Shown one piece after another: positions 17,187 through 26,775 of a stretch of DNA of 64,000 nucleotides. Source of the stretch: Streptomyces lavendulae subsp. lavendulae (GTDB lineage: Bacteria; Actinomycetota; Actinomycetes; Streptomycetales; Streptomycetaceae). A model generated the notes under the pieces. The model ran no database searches. It had not been told where the DNA came from and was given only the letters and a program-made list of their open reading frames with translations. Numbering within the stretch: the first letter of the stretch is position 1; the number at the start of each line of letters is the position of its first letter. Location of the stretch: NCBI RefSeq assembly GCF_002803845.1, contig NZ_CP024985.1:434001-498000 (forward strand). Reading direction: 5' to 3'. The position numbers were made by a program, and so were the translations under genes.

Positions 17187-17759
17187 TCAGCGGCGGGAGC
17201 CGAGGACGTCGTCCAGGTCCACGAAACCGGTCTCGTCACGGCCGGAGTCCATGTACGCGTCGACAGCCGGGGCAGCGGCGACGCGCAGCTGCCAGCCGCG
17301 TACGACGTCGTGCAGCGGGGTGAGGCTGTAACTGTGGCGGGAGTCCTCCAGGGCCTTGGCCCAGTCCCGTTCGAAGGCCGGCACCCAGGTGTCGGCGCGC
17401 CGGTCGGCGCGCAGGCGGGCGAGCAGTCGGGCCGCGGCAGCCGGGGCCGGCGGGGCGGGGGCTTCTTCAGGCTGCGCGCTCACGGGCTCCTCCATACGGG
17501 TCGTACCGCCACGGTAGCCGCAGCCGGGGTACGGGGAGAGAGGTTCGGCCGTCCTCACGCGGGTGAGCACCCATGCGAGGATCGTGGTTCCACCTCGGAC
17601 GAAGTGGAGTTGCACGCCGTCCATCGACTCCGCCCACAGTCCCTCGGCGTCGAGCACGGAGGCCGCGACCAGCCGGGCCTCAGCGACGAGTTCAGGGTCG
17701 CACTTGAAGGCCGGCCAAGGTAGGACGGGGTAGCCGTTCTCCTCGCCGAACTGCCGCAC
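17187..17759 (-). CDS. DUF6247-like protein with an unusual N-terminal extension
   Basis: The last 100 residues (from ATG 17495, MEEPVSAQPEEAP) fit the DUF6247 pattern, with FERDWAKALEDSRHSYSLTP followed by a conserved Trp helix. Such proteins often sit beside RelE-like toxins, as likely antitoxins. The frame remains open and well coded back to GTG 17759, giving 88 more residues (including LWAESMDGVQLHFVRGGTTI) that I do not recognise. Neither start has a good ribosome-binding site. It may be a true fusion or a truncated upstream gene joined in frame. No toxin gene is adjacent. The 17760-18024 gap is without features. Confidence 0.5.
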   Translation of the reverse strand: MRQFGEENGYPVLPWPAFKCDPELVAEARLVAASVLDAEGLWAESMDGVQLHFVRGGTTILAWVLTRVRTAEPLSPYPGCGYRGGTTRMEEPVSAQPEEAPAPPAPAAAARLLARLRADRRADTWVPAFERDWAKALEDSRHSYSLTPLHDVVRGWQLRVAAAPAVDAYMDSGRDETGFVDLDDVLGSRR

Positions 17760-18024
17760 CCTACGGAACTGTCGGGTAGATCCTGCCCCCGCTCCGGCCG
17801 GCCGATTCCGCTGGTCAGGGACTGCGGCCAGGGATCCGTCCAGGCTCGGGAGCCGCTCCGGAGACGGACTCGGCTGCGTCAGCAGCCCTCATCAGCGGTC
17901 CGTCGAGCCTGCGGACACCAGTCTCCGGAAACGGTTACGGGGGCTGCGGTCTGCGAGCCGCTCGTCACCCTGGGTTGCCGATACGGCCGGGCCGGCCCGG
18001 GTTGGACCTGCGCACACTGGAAGC

Positions 18025-20502
18025 ATGCACGGAATGACCGTCGGCGAGACGGCGGAGCGTGAGGATCTCCTCGCTGCAGCCGTCGTCGAAGCCGTCGAGG
18101 GAACCATCGCGTACTCGGGAAGCGTCTTTCTCCGCTCCCGCGATCGCCGGTCGGTCGTGCTGGCCGCGACGTGTGGGGTGCCGCCCTCCCTGCTCGGTGG
18201 CTGGCGCCTCATTCCGGTGAGCAGTCCCATCCCGATCGCCGTGGCGTACGGCTCGGGCCGCACCGTCCACCTGGCCGACGCGGAGGAGACGATGCGCCGG
18301 TATCCCCAGCTCGCGGTGGCTCTCCCGTACGCCTTCGGCTCCTGCTCCGTGCCCGTGGGCACAGGCGGGGAGACCTTCGGGTCCCTGGCGATCGTCTGGG
18401 CGGCATCCCCGGGTGGCGAAGGGCTGCCCAAGGCACAGCGCCGCCGCCTGCGGAGCGTCGCCGACCGGCTGGGCGACGCCCTGTCCGCACTCCGCGCCCG
18501 TACCGGCGATCCCGTGGAATGCGACCCGGGAACGGTGCCCGTCGAGACCCCGGCTCCCTCGACGGCGGCCGTGCGGGTCGGCTTGTTCCAATGGGACTCC
18601 GCCTCCGGCGCCTTCACCGCGGACGACGAGCTCTGCGCGATCTTCGGTCTCGACCCGCGTGCTTTCGACGGACGAGCCGAAACGCTCGCTTCCCGCCTCC
18701 ACCCCGGCGATCTCGCCGCTTTCCGGTCCTGCGCCCGGGAGGCGGCCGTGAAGGGCTCGACCACCACCCGACGCCTGCGGTTGCCGGACCACGAGCACGG
18801 CGGCGAGGGGTACCGCACCGTCGAGTTGTGGGTCCGCGTACCCGAGGCCGACGACATGCGGGCACGTGCCCACCTCGTCGGCGCGGTCGTGGACGCCCGC
18901 GCCGGCCAGGTGGCCGTCGCGGCGGTCGAGCGGCTGCGGGACGGACTGTTCTCCCTCTCCCCCGACGGACGGGTCACCTACGCCAACCGCAGCGCCCTGC
19001 GGCTGCTGGGGGTTTCCGCCGACGAATTGACGGGCCGTCTGCTCTGGGACGGACTGCTGCCGTGGCTGTCCGATCCCGACATCGAGTACCGGCACCGCTC
19101 CGCGATGATCTCCCAGGCGCCGGCCTCCTTCACGGCCTGCCGCTCCCCCGACCGGTGGCTCGCCTTCTCCCTCCACCCGGAGGCGGACGGGGTGACCGTC
19201 CGGGTCGTGCCCGTCGGGCAGCCGCCCCCGGCATCCGCACCATCCGCCTCCCCGCCCGCGACGGCGACGGCGACCGCCACCGCGCCGGCGCGTCTGGGCG
19301 TCATGTATCACGTCCTGCAGCTGGGCAGCGCACTGACCGAGGCGGTCACCGCCCAGCAGGTCTGTGAAGTCGTGGCCGACCAGCTCCTGCCCGCCTTCGG
19401 AGGCCAGCGGCTGGCCATCTACGTGGTCCGCGACGCGACGATGCACCTGCTCTTCCACACCGGCGGCCACGAAGACTTCCTCGAATGGCTGGAGGGCGTA
19501 CCGCTGCACGCCCGCCTGCCCGGTACGGAGACCCTCACGTCCGGCACCCCGCTCTTCATCGAGTCGCAGCAGGCCCTTTCCCGGGGTTACCCGGGCATCC
19601 CCACGGACGCGGTGAGTTCCTGGGCGTATCTGCCGCTGATCGCCTCCAGCCACCCCGTCGGCACCTGCGTCCTCGGCTTCGACGAGATCCATCCGTTCAC
19701 GGAGAAGGACCGCGGCGTCCTTACCGCGCTCGCCGGGCTGATCGCCCAGGCTCTGGAACGAGCGCGGCTCTACGACTCGGAGTTCGCCCTCGCGCGCGGC
19801 CTGCAACAGGCGCTCCTGCCGCACCGGCTCCCGAAGGTCCCGGGCATCCGCACCGTGGTGCGGTACCTGCCCGGCACCAGCGGAATGGACATCGGCGGCG
19901 ACTGGTACGACGTCATCCCCACCGACAGCGGGGTCTGTCTCGTCATCGGAGACGTGGAGGGGCACAGCATCGCCGCCGCGGCCACCATGGCGCAGTTGCG
20001 CAGCGCGGTCCGGGCCTTCGCGGCCGTCGGGCACACGCCCGGCGATGCGATGGCGGGCGTCAACCGAACCCTGTTCGACCTCGACGCCGGGCTGCTGGCC
20101 AGTTGCTGCTACATCCACCTCGGAGCACACGGCCACCGCGCCTGCGCCGTCACCGCCGGCCACCCCCCACCGCTGCTCCGCAGGCCCGACGGGACGACCG
20201 ATGCCCTCGACCTGGACGTCGGACCGGTCCTCGGCGTGGAGCGCGCGAGCACCTATCCCGAGACCCGGATCGACCTCCCGCCGGGGTCCGTCCTCGCCCT
20301 CTACACCGACGGCCTGGTCGAGGAGCCCGGAACCGACATCGACGTGGGCATCGACCGCCTGCGAGCAACCCTGGCCCACGCCCGTGCGGACTCACTGGAC
20401 GAACTCGCCGACCGGCTCCTGCACAACGCCCGCGGCTCCTCCTACCGGGCCGACGACATCGCCCTGCTGCTCACCGCGATCCGGTCACCACGCCCCGCAT
20501 GA
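18025..20502 (+). CDS. Multi-sensor PP2C phosphatase (GAF-PAS-PAS-GAF-SpoIIE)
   Basis: 825 residues, soluble. A GAF-like domain (about 1-155) is followed by two PAS-like regions (about 185-300, 310-400, the second with LFSLSPDGRVTYANRSALRL). After an Ala/Thr/Pro linker come a second GAF (about 430-580) and a PPM/SpoIIE phosphatase. The phosphatase shows GGDWYDV near residue 622, GDVEGHS, TAGHPPPLLRRP, LYTDGLVEEP and DDIALLL, so its metal-binding aspartates are present. Such proteins dephosphorylate anti-sigma-factor antagonists and feed signals to SigB-like sigma factors. No antagonist gene is nearby. Confidence 0.9.
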   Translation: MHGMTVGETAEREDLLAAAVVEAVEGTIAYSGSVFLRSRDRRSVVLAATCGVPPSLLGGWRLIPVSSPIPIAVAYGSGRTVHLADAEETMRRYPQLAVALPYAFGSCSVPVGTGGETFGSLAIVWAASPGGEGLPKAQRRRLRSVADRLGDALSALRARTGDPVECDPGTVPVETPAPSTAAVRVGLFQWDSASGAFTADDELCAIFGLDPRAFDGRAETLASRLHPGDLAAFRSCAREAAVKGSTTTRRLRLPDHEHGGEGYRTVELWVRVPEADDMRARAHLVGAVVDARAGQVAVAAVERLRDGLFSLSPDGRVTYANRSALRLLGVSADELTGRLLWDGLLPWLSDPDIEYRHRSAMISQAPASFTACRSPDRWLAFSLHPEADGVTVRVVPVGQPPPASAPSASPPATATATATAPARLGVMYHVLQLGSALTEAVTAQQVCEVVADQLLPAFGGQRLAIYVVRDATMHLLFHTGGHEDFLEWLEGVPLHARLPGTETLTSGTPLFIESQQALSRGYPGIPTDAVSSWAYLPLIASSHPVGTCVLGFDEIHPFTEKDRGVLTALAGLIAQALERARLYDSEFALARGLQQALLPHRLPKVPGIRTVVRYLPGTSGMDIGGDWYDVIPTDSGVCLVIGDVEGHSIAAAATMAQLRSAVRAFAAVGHTPGDAMAGVNRTLFDLDAGLLASCCYIHLGAHGHRACAVTAGHPPPLLRRPDGTTDALDLDVGPVLGVERASTYPETRIDLPPGSVLALYTDGLVEEPGTDIDVGIDRLRATLAHARADSLDELADRLLHNARGSSYRADDIALLLTAIRSPRPA

Positions 20503-20650
20503 CACGACGGGCCGATCCAGCCATCGGGGATCTCGGCTGGCGGGCGCCGGCGAACCGCGGTTTCGTGGTGGCATAGGCGTGTGTACCGATGCGGCGGCAT
20601 CGACATCGACCGCCGGACCGCGCCCTCGCCGTGACGGAGGAGGGCGGATC

Positions 20651-22252
20651 ATGTCCGTACCAGGTCCCGTGGCCGGCCGCCGGCTCCGCGCTGCGGTCCT
20701 CTCCGCTGCGCTGGTCTGCTCGGCGCTGCTCACCGGGCCCGGAGCCGGTCACGCCGCCGCACACGGCGCGCCCCCGTCACCGACGCCCTCCTCGCCGTCG
20801 CCTTCGGTGACCGTGCCGCGACTGGACTGGACTGCCTGCACACCGGGCAGCCCGTGGGACTGCGCCACGGCGAAGGTGCCGCTCGACCACGCCGCCCCCG
20901 CGGGCCGCACCATCGACCTGGCGGTCGTCCGCCGGCAGGCAACCGATCCCGGCCGGCGCATCGGCACCCTGTTCGTGAACCCCGGCGGTCCCGGGGGCCC
21001 CGGGACCGTACAGGTGCCTCAGAACTATGACGCCTTCCCGAAGGCACTGCGGGAACGGTTCGACATCGTCAGCTGGGACCCGCGCGGGATCGGCAACAGC
21101 ACGGCCGTGAACTGCTTCGCCACCGCCGATGAGGCCAAGGCCTGGGCCGCCCGCCCACCCGCCGGCTTCCCGGTGGGCGCGCAGGAGCGCAAGGCGTGGA
21201 TCGACGCCTACGAGGACCTCGGCCGGCGCTGCGAGAAGCGCGACCCGGACCTGCTGCGCCACGTGTCGACCGCCGACACCGCCCGGGACCTCGACCTGCT
21301 CCGCCGGTCGGTGGGCGACCCGCAGCTGAACTACCTCGGTGTCTCGTACGGCACGATCCTCGGCGCCACCTACGCCAATCTCTTCCCCGGCACGGTCCGT
21401 GCCATGGTCCTCGACAGCAACATCGCCCCCGGGGCCTGGACCGACGGCTCCGCGCGGGGAGAGCCGCGTAGCACGACCTTCCTGCGCATGGGCTCGGACC
21501 GCACCGCCGCGGCCACCCTGGACCGGTTCCTCACGCTGTGCGGATCGGCGCCCGTGGCCCGCTGCGCGTTCTCGGCGGGCAGCCCCGAGGCCACCCGCGA
21601 GAAGTTCGACCGGCTGATGCAGCGGCTGCGGGAGCGTCCGATCGGCCCGTGGACGTACGCCAGGACGGTCGCCGACACGGTGACCGGCCTCTACATCGTC
21701 GACCCCGGCTGGACGGCTCTCGCGGGCAGGCTCCAGGCGCTGTCGCAGGGCCGTGCCCCCGAGCCGCAGGCGTTCCCGCCGCCGCCCCCGGTGGACCGGC
21801 CGAACCCGTACCTGGGGGACGAACAGGCGGCGGCCGTGTGGTGCTCCGACAGCCCCAACCCGCGCGACCCCGCCGCGTACCACGGTCTGGAGGAGGACAG
21901 CGCCCGGCGGGCCGGGGACGCGGGACGCTTCTGGACATGGGCGGCGGAGGGCTGTGCCACCTGGCCGGCCCGGTCCGCAGCCGGTTACGACGGGCCGTGG
22001 AACAGGCCCACCGCCCGTCCCGTCCTGGTGATCGGGACCCGGTACGACCCCTCCACGCCCTACACGGGCGCGCAGGCCATGGCCCGTGAGCTGGCGGACG
22101 CCCGCCTGCTCACGAACGACGGGTACGGGCACACCGCGCTGTTCAACAACGGCAGCAGCTGCATCAGCGCGCACGAGAGCCGCTACTTCGTCGACGGGAC
22201 GCTCCCGCCCTCCGGCACGGCGTGCCGCCCGGACAGGGTTCCCTTCACCTGA
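20651..22252 (+). CDS. Secreted tripeptidyl-aminopeptidase-type hydrolase
   Basis: 533 residues from ATG 20651. A Sec-type signal peptide (about 1-37, RRLRAAVLSAALVCSALL) is followed by a Ser/Pro linker. The S33/TAP fold shows FVNPGGPGGPGT (oxyanion), SWDPRGIGNST, the nucleophile LGVSYGTILG, Asp in VLVIGTRYDPSTPY and His in NDGYGHTALFNN. Several cysteines suggest disulfides, fitting export. It would trim N-terminal peptides outside the cell. GGAGGA lies upstream of the start. Longer in-frame starts overlap the PP2C gene and lack a signal sequence. Confidence 0.9.
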   Translation: MSVPGPVAGRRLRAAVLSAALVCSALLTGPGAGHAAAHGAPPSPTPSSPSPSVTVPRLDWTACTPGSPWDCATAKVPLDHAAPAGRTIDLAVVRRQATDPGRRIGTLFVNPGGPGGPGTVQVPQNYDAFPKALRERFDIVSWDPRGIGNSTAVNCFATADEAKAWAARPPAGFPVGAQERKAWIDAYEDLGRRCEKRDPDLLRHVSTADTARDLDLLRRSVGDPQLNYLGVSYGTILGATYANLFPGTVRAMVLDSNIAPGAWTDGSARGEPRSTTFLRMGSDRTAAATLDRFLTLCGSAPVARCAFSAGSPEATREKFDRLMQRLRERPIGPWTYARTVADTVTGLYIVDPGWTALAGRLQALSQGRAPEPQAFPPPPPVDRPNPYLGDEQAAAVWCSDSPNPRDPAAYHGLEEDSARRAGDAGRFWTWAAEGCATWPARSAAGYDGPWNRPTARPVLVIGTRYDPSTPYTGAQAMARELADARLLTNDGYGHTALFNNGSSCISAHESRYFVDGTLPPSGTACRPDRVPFT

Positions 22253-22327
22253 CGGGTGCCGTGCTCTTGATCATCGGTCGTTAGACTCCGGGGTTCGGAG
22301 GGTGGCAGTGGAGCGGAAGGCCGAGCC

Positions 22328-23359
22328 ATGGACGATGACCGCTGGGATCGGTGGCCGGAGCCGTGGGTGGGCACGGATGACGACATGCGGACGGTCGTGA
22401 GCGCGATCCCACGAGAGGTCAGGGACGGTTTCCGGTACGACCAGGTCCCTTGGCAGCGGTACCCGCACTTCTACGGCCCGGGCGAGGAGGTCCCCGGTCT
22501 CCTCGCGAAGCTCGCCTCCGGGGACGCGGAAGCCGCCCGCCGGGCCCTGGGGACGCTGTGGGAGGGCCTCCACCACCAGGGCAGCACGATCGCGGTGGCG
22601 GCACTGGCGGTCCCGTTCCTGCTCCGGATCGCTGCCACCGGGTCGCCCGCGCTCCGCGCGTCAACCCTTCGTCTGGTCGCCGAGATCGCACGGTGCCAGC
22701 ACTTCGGGGACGGCAGCCGCGAAGGCCTCCTCCAGGTCGCCGAGGACCCGGATGATGCGGAGGGCACCACGCTCTGCCCGGTGGACTGGACGATCCAGGC
22801 CGCTCGCACCGCCATCAGCGCCGACCTGCACCTCCTGTTCCCGTTTCTCCCCGACCCCGATCCCGAGGTCCGCTCCGCCACCGCCTTCGTCCTGGCGACG
22901 GCGACCGGCGGGACACCGCGCATCTCCTCCGCCCTGCACAGCAGGCTGGCCGTGGAGGATGATCCGGCGGTCCGGGTGAGCCTGATCCTGGCGATCGCCC
23001 AACTGGCCCGCGAAGACCGGGTCGAACAGGACGAACAGGACGAGCAGGACGAGGACGAACGGGCTGCCGAGGACGGACAGGCTCCCGAGGACGAACAGGC
23101 TCCCGCGTGGGCCCGGGCCCTGTGGTCGGACGCCGCCCAACCGCCGGAGACCCGCGTCGGCGCCGCCCTCGCCTGGCTGTGCCTGGTCGACGGCCCCGTT
23201 CCCGACGAACTCCGCACCCTCCTCACCGACCCCCGCACCGACCGGCTCGGCGAGCTGTTCCAGCAGGTGCCATGGATCCCCCCGGTCGACTACGGGAACG
23301 GACTGCGCCGCTGCATCCACGAGATGCTCACCCCGGACGTCCCCTGGAACAGCGCCTGA
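22328..23359 (+). CDS. HEAT-like repeat protein of unknown function
   Basis: 343 residues, soluble and helical. The N-terminus (VPWQRYPHFYGPGEEVPGLL) is followed by paired helices such as IAVAALAVPFLLRIAATG and DPEVRSATAFVLATATGG, typical of HEAT repeats. A run of EQDEQDEQDEDE lies near residues 236-247, encoded by short imprecise tandem repeats. Streptomyces carry many such orphan proteins, some in immunity-like clusters. A fragment with a similar N-terminus is at 26356-26555. Function is not known. Confidence 0.75.
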   Translation: MDDDRWDRWPEPWVGTDDDMRTVVSAIPREVRDGFRYDQVPWQRYPHFYGPGEEVPGLLAKLASGDAEAARRALGTLWEGLHHQGSTIAVAALAVPFLLRIAATGSPALRASTLRLVAEIARCQHFGDGSREGLLQVAEDPDDAEGTTLCPVDWTIQAARTAISADLHLLFPFLPDPDPEVRSATAFVLATATGGTPRISSALHSRLAVEDDPAVRVSLILAIAQLAREDRVEQDEQDEQDEDERAAEDGQAPEDEQAPAWARALWSDAAQPPETRVGAALAWLCLVDGPVPDELRTLLTDPRTDRLGELFQQVPWIPPVDYGNGLRRCIHEMLTPDVPWNSA

Positions 23360-23417
23360 CGGTCTGCCCTTCGCCGAGGGCGGGGCACGATCACGTGGGA
23401 GCCGGTGCGGGCCGCCG

Positions 23418-24263
23418 TCAGTAGGAGTGGTCGACCGTGACGTCGGCGGCCAGCCTGAGTGCGGCTTCGGCCGTTTCCCCGCGCAGCCCCAGCAAGGTGA
23501 GGGCAAGGGCATCGACCACCGTGAGGTGGGCCAGTCGGCTGGCGACGGTTTCGAGTCCGAAGACCAGGTCCTGGCCGCCCGCGACCAGTGTGCAGGTGCT
23601 GGACTCGGTCAGGGGCGAGCAGGCATAGCTGGTGAGTGCGACGACCGGGGTCCCGGCTTGCCGCGCGCGCCGGGCGGCGTCCACCGTGCTGCGTGTGGCT
23701 CCCGTATGGCTGATGGCCAGGCACACGTCAGCGGGGGTCAGCTGCGCGGCGGCGAGCTGCGCGGTCAGCGGGTCGGCCGGGGCATCGACCGCGCAGCCGA
23801 GTGCGCGCAGCCGGTACGCGGTGTCCAGTGCGACCGCGCCGGACAGTCCCGCGCCGACCACCAGGACCCGGTCGGCCGCGTCGACCATTCGGGCGGCCGC
23901 GCGCAGCTGGTCCGGGCTCACGGTTGCCGCCACCCCGTCGAGTGCCTCTCGGGCGGCGCGGACCGTGTCGGTCAGGGCGCGGGCGGCCGGGTCCTGGTCC
24001 CGGGAGGGTTCGGGGGCCGGCGCCTGCCGGGCCGCGGCGATCTTCAGCTCCTGGTACCCGCGGAACCCCAGCCGCTGGCAGGCCCGGACGACGGAGGACG
24101 GCGCGGTGCCGGCCAGCGTCGCGACGTCGCTGACGCTGAGGTGCACCAGCTCCGCGCCCTTGTCCAGGACCACCTGTGCGACACGTGCCTCGGTGTCACG
24201 AAGCTCCGACAGGTGGGCCCGGATGTGGGCGGCGAGCCCGCCCTTCACGGAATGAATTTCCAT
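23418..24263 (-). CDS. MurR/RpiR-family regulator (HTH + SIS)
   Basis: 281 residues. The N-terminal HTH_6 (VSDVATLAGTAPSSVVRACQ) and GFRGYQELKI signature are followed by a SIS sugar-phosphate domain (about residues 125-260, with VLVVGAGLSGAVALD and AISHTGATRSTVDAARRARQ). It senses a phosphosugar or a related metabolite. It diverges from the DMT transporter at 24316 across palindromic sites and is its probable regulator. Confidence 0.9.
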   Translation of the reverse strand: MEIHSVKGGLAAHIRAHLSELRDTEARVAQVVLDKGAELVHLSVSDVATLAGTAPSSVVRACQRLGFRGYQELKIAAARQAPAPEPSRDQDPAARALTDTVRAAREALDGVAATVSPDQLRAAARMVDAADRVLVVGAGLSGAVALDTAYRLRALGCAVDAPADPLTAQLAAAQLTPADVCLAISHTGATRSTVDAARRARQAGTPVVALTSYACSPLTESSTCTLVAGGQDLVFGLETVASRLAHLTVVDALALTLLGLRGETAEAALRLAADVTVDHSY

Positions 24264-24292
24264 GTGCGTCTCCTACCAAGGAATCCCATTCC
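24249..24292 (+). promoter_or_regulatory. RpiR-type operator between regulator and transporter
   Basis: GGAATCCCATTCC (24280-24292) is a perfect 5-3-5 dyad. A weaker copy, GGAATGAATTTCC, lies at 24249-24261 across the regulator start. GGAAT/ATTCC half-sites are typical of RpiR regulators. The site argues for GTG 24316 rather than 24262 as the transporter start, since 24262 would put the operator inside the coding region. Confidence 0.55.
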
Positions 24293-24315
24293 ACCATCCG
24301 TCGTGGGGAGCCCAC

Positions 24316-25194
24316 GTGCCCACAGCCCTGCCGTCCGTGAGCGGCGCCGCTGCCGTCCCCGTCGTCGTCCTCGCCTCCGCGCTGCTGCACGCCGTCTGGA
24401 ACGGCCTCACCCACGGCCTGCGTGACAAGCTGGCCGGCTTCACGCTCATCAGCCTCGCCTCCGCCGGATGCGGAGCCGTCCTCGTGTGCCTCGCCCCGGT
24501 GCCCGACGCGGCGGCCTGGCCGTACATCGCCGCCTCCGCCGCACTGCAGGTCGCGTACCAGCTCCTGCTGCTGCGCGCCTACCAGCTCGGCGACTTCGGC
24601 CAGATGTACCCGACCGCCCGGGGCACCTCACCCGTCGTGGTGGCCCTGGTCTCCACCACCCTCCTCGGCCACGCCCTGCCCGTCGGCCAGGCCCTCGGCA
24701 TCGGGGTGATCGCCTGCGGCCTGGTCGGCCTCGCCGTCGCCGACGGCCTTCCCGGCCGCGCCCACCTGCCCGCGCTGGCCGCCGCGCTCGGCACGGGCGT
24801 GATGATCGCCTCGTACACCCTGGTCGACGGCACCGGCGTCCGCGCCGCGGGCAGCGTCATCGGCTACATCGCCTGGCTCTTCCTCTGCCAGGGGCTCGTC
24901 CTGCCCCTCATCGCATGGGCCCGTCGGGGCCCCGCCCTGCTCACCGCGCTGCGCCCGCTGTACGGCCGCGGGCTGGCCGGCGGGCTGCTCTCACTCCTCG
25001 CGTACGGGCTCGTGGTCTGGGCTCAGTCCCGCGGGGACCTCTCCACCATCGCCGCCCTTCGGGAGACCAGCATCGTCTTCGGCGCCCTGATCGGCGCGGT
25101 CGTGTTCCGCGAACGCCTCGGCCACCGACGCATCGCCGCCAGCGTCGCCGTCCTGGCGGGCATCGCCATACTCCAGTTCACCGGCAGCCCCTGA
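24316..25194 (+). CDS. EamA/DMT-superfamily transporter
   Basis: 292 residues with about ten hydrophobic helices in two EamA halves (VVVLASALLHAVWNGLTHGL at the start; LRETSIVFGALIGAVVFRER near the end). Such proteins export or exchange metabolites across the membrane. GTG 24316 has GTGGGGAG before it. It diverges from the RpiR regulator, so its substrate may be a sugar phosphate derivative or amino sugar; that is inference only. Confidence 0.87.
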   Translation: MPTALPSVSGAAAVPVVVLASALLHAVWNGLTHGLRDKLAGFTLISLASAGCGAVLVCLAPVPDAAAWPYIAASAALQVAYQLLLLRAYQLGDFGQMYPTARGTSPVVVALVSTTLLGHALPVGQALGIGVIACGLVGLAVADGLPGRAHLPALAAALGTGVMIASYTLVDGTGVRAAGSVIGYIAWLFLCQGLVLPLIAWARRGPALLTALRPLYGRGLAGGLLSLLAYGLVVWAQSRGDLSTIAALRETSIVFGALIGAVVFRERLGHRRIAASVAVLAGIAILQFTGSP

Positions 25195-25251
25195 GCCGCC
25201 CGCCACGGCCGCACCCTTCTCCGGCCGAGGCCCGGCCGCGTCCAGGTGGCC

Positions 25252-25431
25252 CTACAGGCCCCAGATCCGGGCGATGAAGAAGCCGGCGACCATCAGCGCG
25301 CCCGCCAGGATCAGGAAGACGAACACGCCCGGGTGCTCCCAGAGGCCTCCGTCCGCGCGCTCGCGGTGAGCGGACGCGGTCGAGCCTTCTGCCGGAGGCG
25401 TCTCACCGGGCGGCACTCTGGATGTAGTCAT
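25252..25431 (-). CDS. DUF6480-like small membrane protein
   Basis: 59 residues from ATG 25431, with GGAGG upstream. It begins MTTSRVPPGETPPAEGSTAS, the characteristic Pro/Gly-rich start of DUF6480. It ends in one transmembrane helix (FVFLILAGALMVAGFFIARI). Function unknown; common in Streptomyces. Confidence 0.8.
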   Translation of the reverse strand: MTTSRVPPGETPPAEGSTASAHRERADGGLWEHPGVFVFLILAGALMVAGFFIARIWGL

Positions 25432-25664
25432 GCGATCCTCCAAGAATGCTTGACGGGGCATTCCGGCGCGCCCTCGGACTCCGCGCGCACGGCCCCGAGA
25501 ACAAGCCTCGCCGCAAACGAGGGGCGCGCAAAGCCGCATCGTTTCTGCAGCGCCTGCACATCGCGGCGGACTTCCCGGCCACTCTCACTCCCCCGCCTCG
25601 TACGGTCCTGACCGGTCCGGCACAATCCCGGTATCGGGTGCGGGCAGCGGTGAGGGGTGGGAAC

Positions 25665-26272
25665 GTGGGGCGTTTTGGCTTCCGAGGCCGGCGCAAGGGC
25701 ATACCGAACGAGCCGGAGCTCCTGGCTGCGGCTGCCGAGAATCCCGGTGGCAGCGTCGCAGAGATCGACCCGGCGTACATCGACGACCCGAACGGCTACG
25801 TACCTCCCGAAGCCATCCGCGGCGCGTGGTTGGTGGACAGCAGCAGAAAACTGACCGGTGAGTACCAGAAGAATCCCCGTCACGGGGTACCCCAGGACGA
25901 CTTCAGCCATCTCACCGATCCTGATCACTGGCTTGGCTGGCTCGGCGACGATCCCGCGACCGCGAGTGGGTCAAGATCCTCGAAACACCCCGCTTCCTCA
26001 CCGCTGGGCGTCTACGTTCTGATGACGAACAGATCATGTTGGTCACCCGCGCGGCACTCGCCGCACCGTTCGCATTGTCCGTCCGCACAACGCAGTACGG
26101 GCGCAACACCCTCCTGGGGGTGTTCTCCTGGGCGGCGGTGAACTTGTTACCTCCCCGAACCCGCAAGGATCGGCACTGGTTTGACCTGGGCGTCGGTCTG
26201 GACTGGGCCGATGAACGGCTTCGAGAGCGGATCTACGAGATCGACGCTGAGGGCGGCACCGCCGAGCGGTAG
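25665..26272 (+). pseudogene. Frameshifted hypothetical protein (T7SS-associated/SseB-like)
   Basis: GTG 25665 opens VGRFGFRGRRKGIP and continues through AEIDPAYIDDPNGYVPPEAI and DDFSHLTDPDHWLGWLGDDP. At about 25960 the frame must change to continue EWVKILETPRFLTAGRL, then VTRAALAAPFALSV and HWFDLGVGLDWADERL, ending at 26272. The two halves together look like one family of about 200 residues. I associate it loosely with Streptomyces proteins annotated as type VII secretion-associated. The second half has a TTA codon (26147-26149). It is either a one-indel pseudogene or a sequencing error. Confidence 0.5.
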
Positions 26273-26355
26273 AGCGGCCGTGCCACTCGTGGCGCAAGGA
26301 CGCGGAGTACATGTCAGTGAGGCAGAGGGCTTGGCCAGTGGCGCCCCCGCAGGTC

Positions 26356-26555
26356 AGCTGCTCCAGCGGGCCACGATGGCGTGATCGACGCGGAAGAGGG
26401 CGTCGCACTCCGCGCAGTACGCACTGCCGAAGACGACGATGGAAGCGGCCAGGAGCCCACGCCTGATTCTCCGGGTCGGGCCCAGCTGCCCTGAGGAGGC
26501 CGGGCACGTCTTCGGCAGCGCCGTAGGCATGGGTGAGCCGGGACCATTGCGTCAT
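26356..26555 (-). pseudogene. Fragment of a HEAT-like orphan protein
   Basis: Minus strand: ATG 26555 gives MTQWSRLTHAYGAAEDVPGL and breaks near 26457. The reading then shifts frame to LLAASIVVFGSAYCAEC and DALFRVDHAIVARWSS and stops. The first part matches the N-terminus of the 22328 protein. The intervening domain is gone. It may be two fragments rather than one gene. Confidence 0.45.
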
Positions 26556-26775
26556 GGCATAGATCAAAGCAGACGCTTCCAACGTCAAACACCGCACCCT
26601 GGTGTCGGGAGACACCGGAGTGGGTCCTGACGCTGATCTTGCGGCCTGGAGCGTGTGTGCCTCAGAAGCTGCCGTCTCTCCGGGTGTGATGGGCGTGTTT
26701 CCGCTGGTTGCGGACAGGTGCGGCAGACCCGTGGGAGCAGTGGCCTGTCAGGTCGTCGTTCCCCGGCGGTCTCGA

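Noticed and set aside
17965..20379. Long minus-strand open frame opposite the PP2C gene
   Set aside because: Low-complexity Gly/Val/Arg composition, no domain, and fully antisense to a well-supported multi-domain protein.
22471..24425. Overlapping frames opposite the HEAT-like and RpiR genes
   Set aside because: Arg/Pro-rich shadow frames with no start signals; the annotated genes show clear domain patterns.
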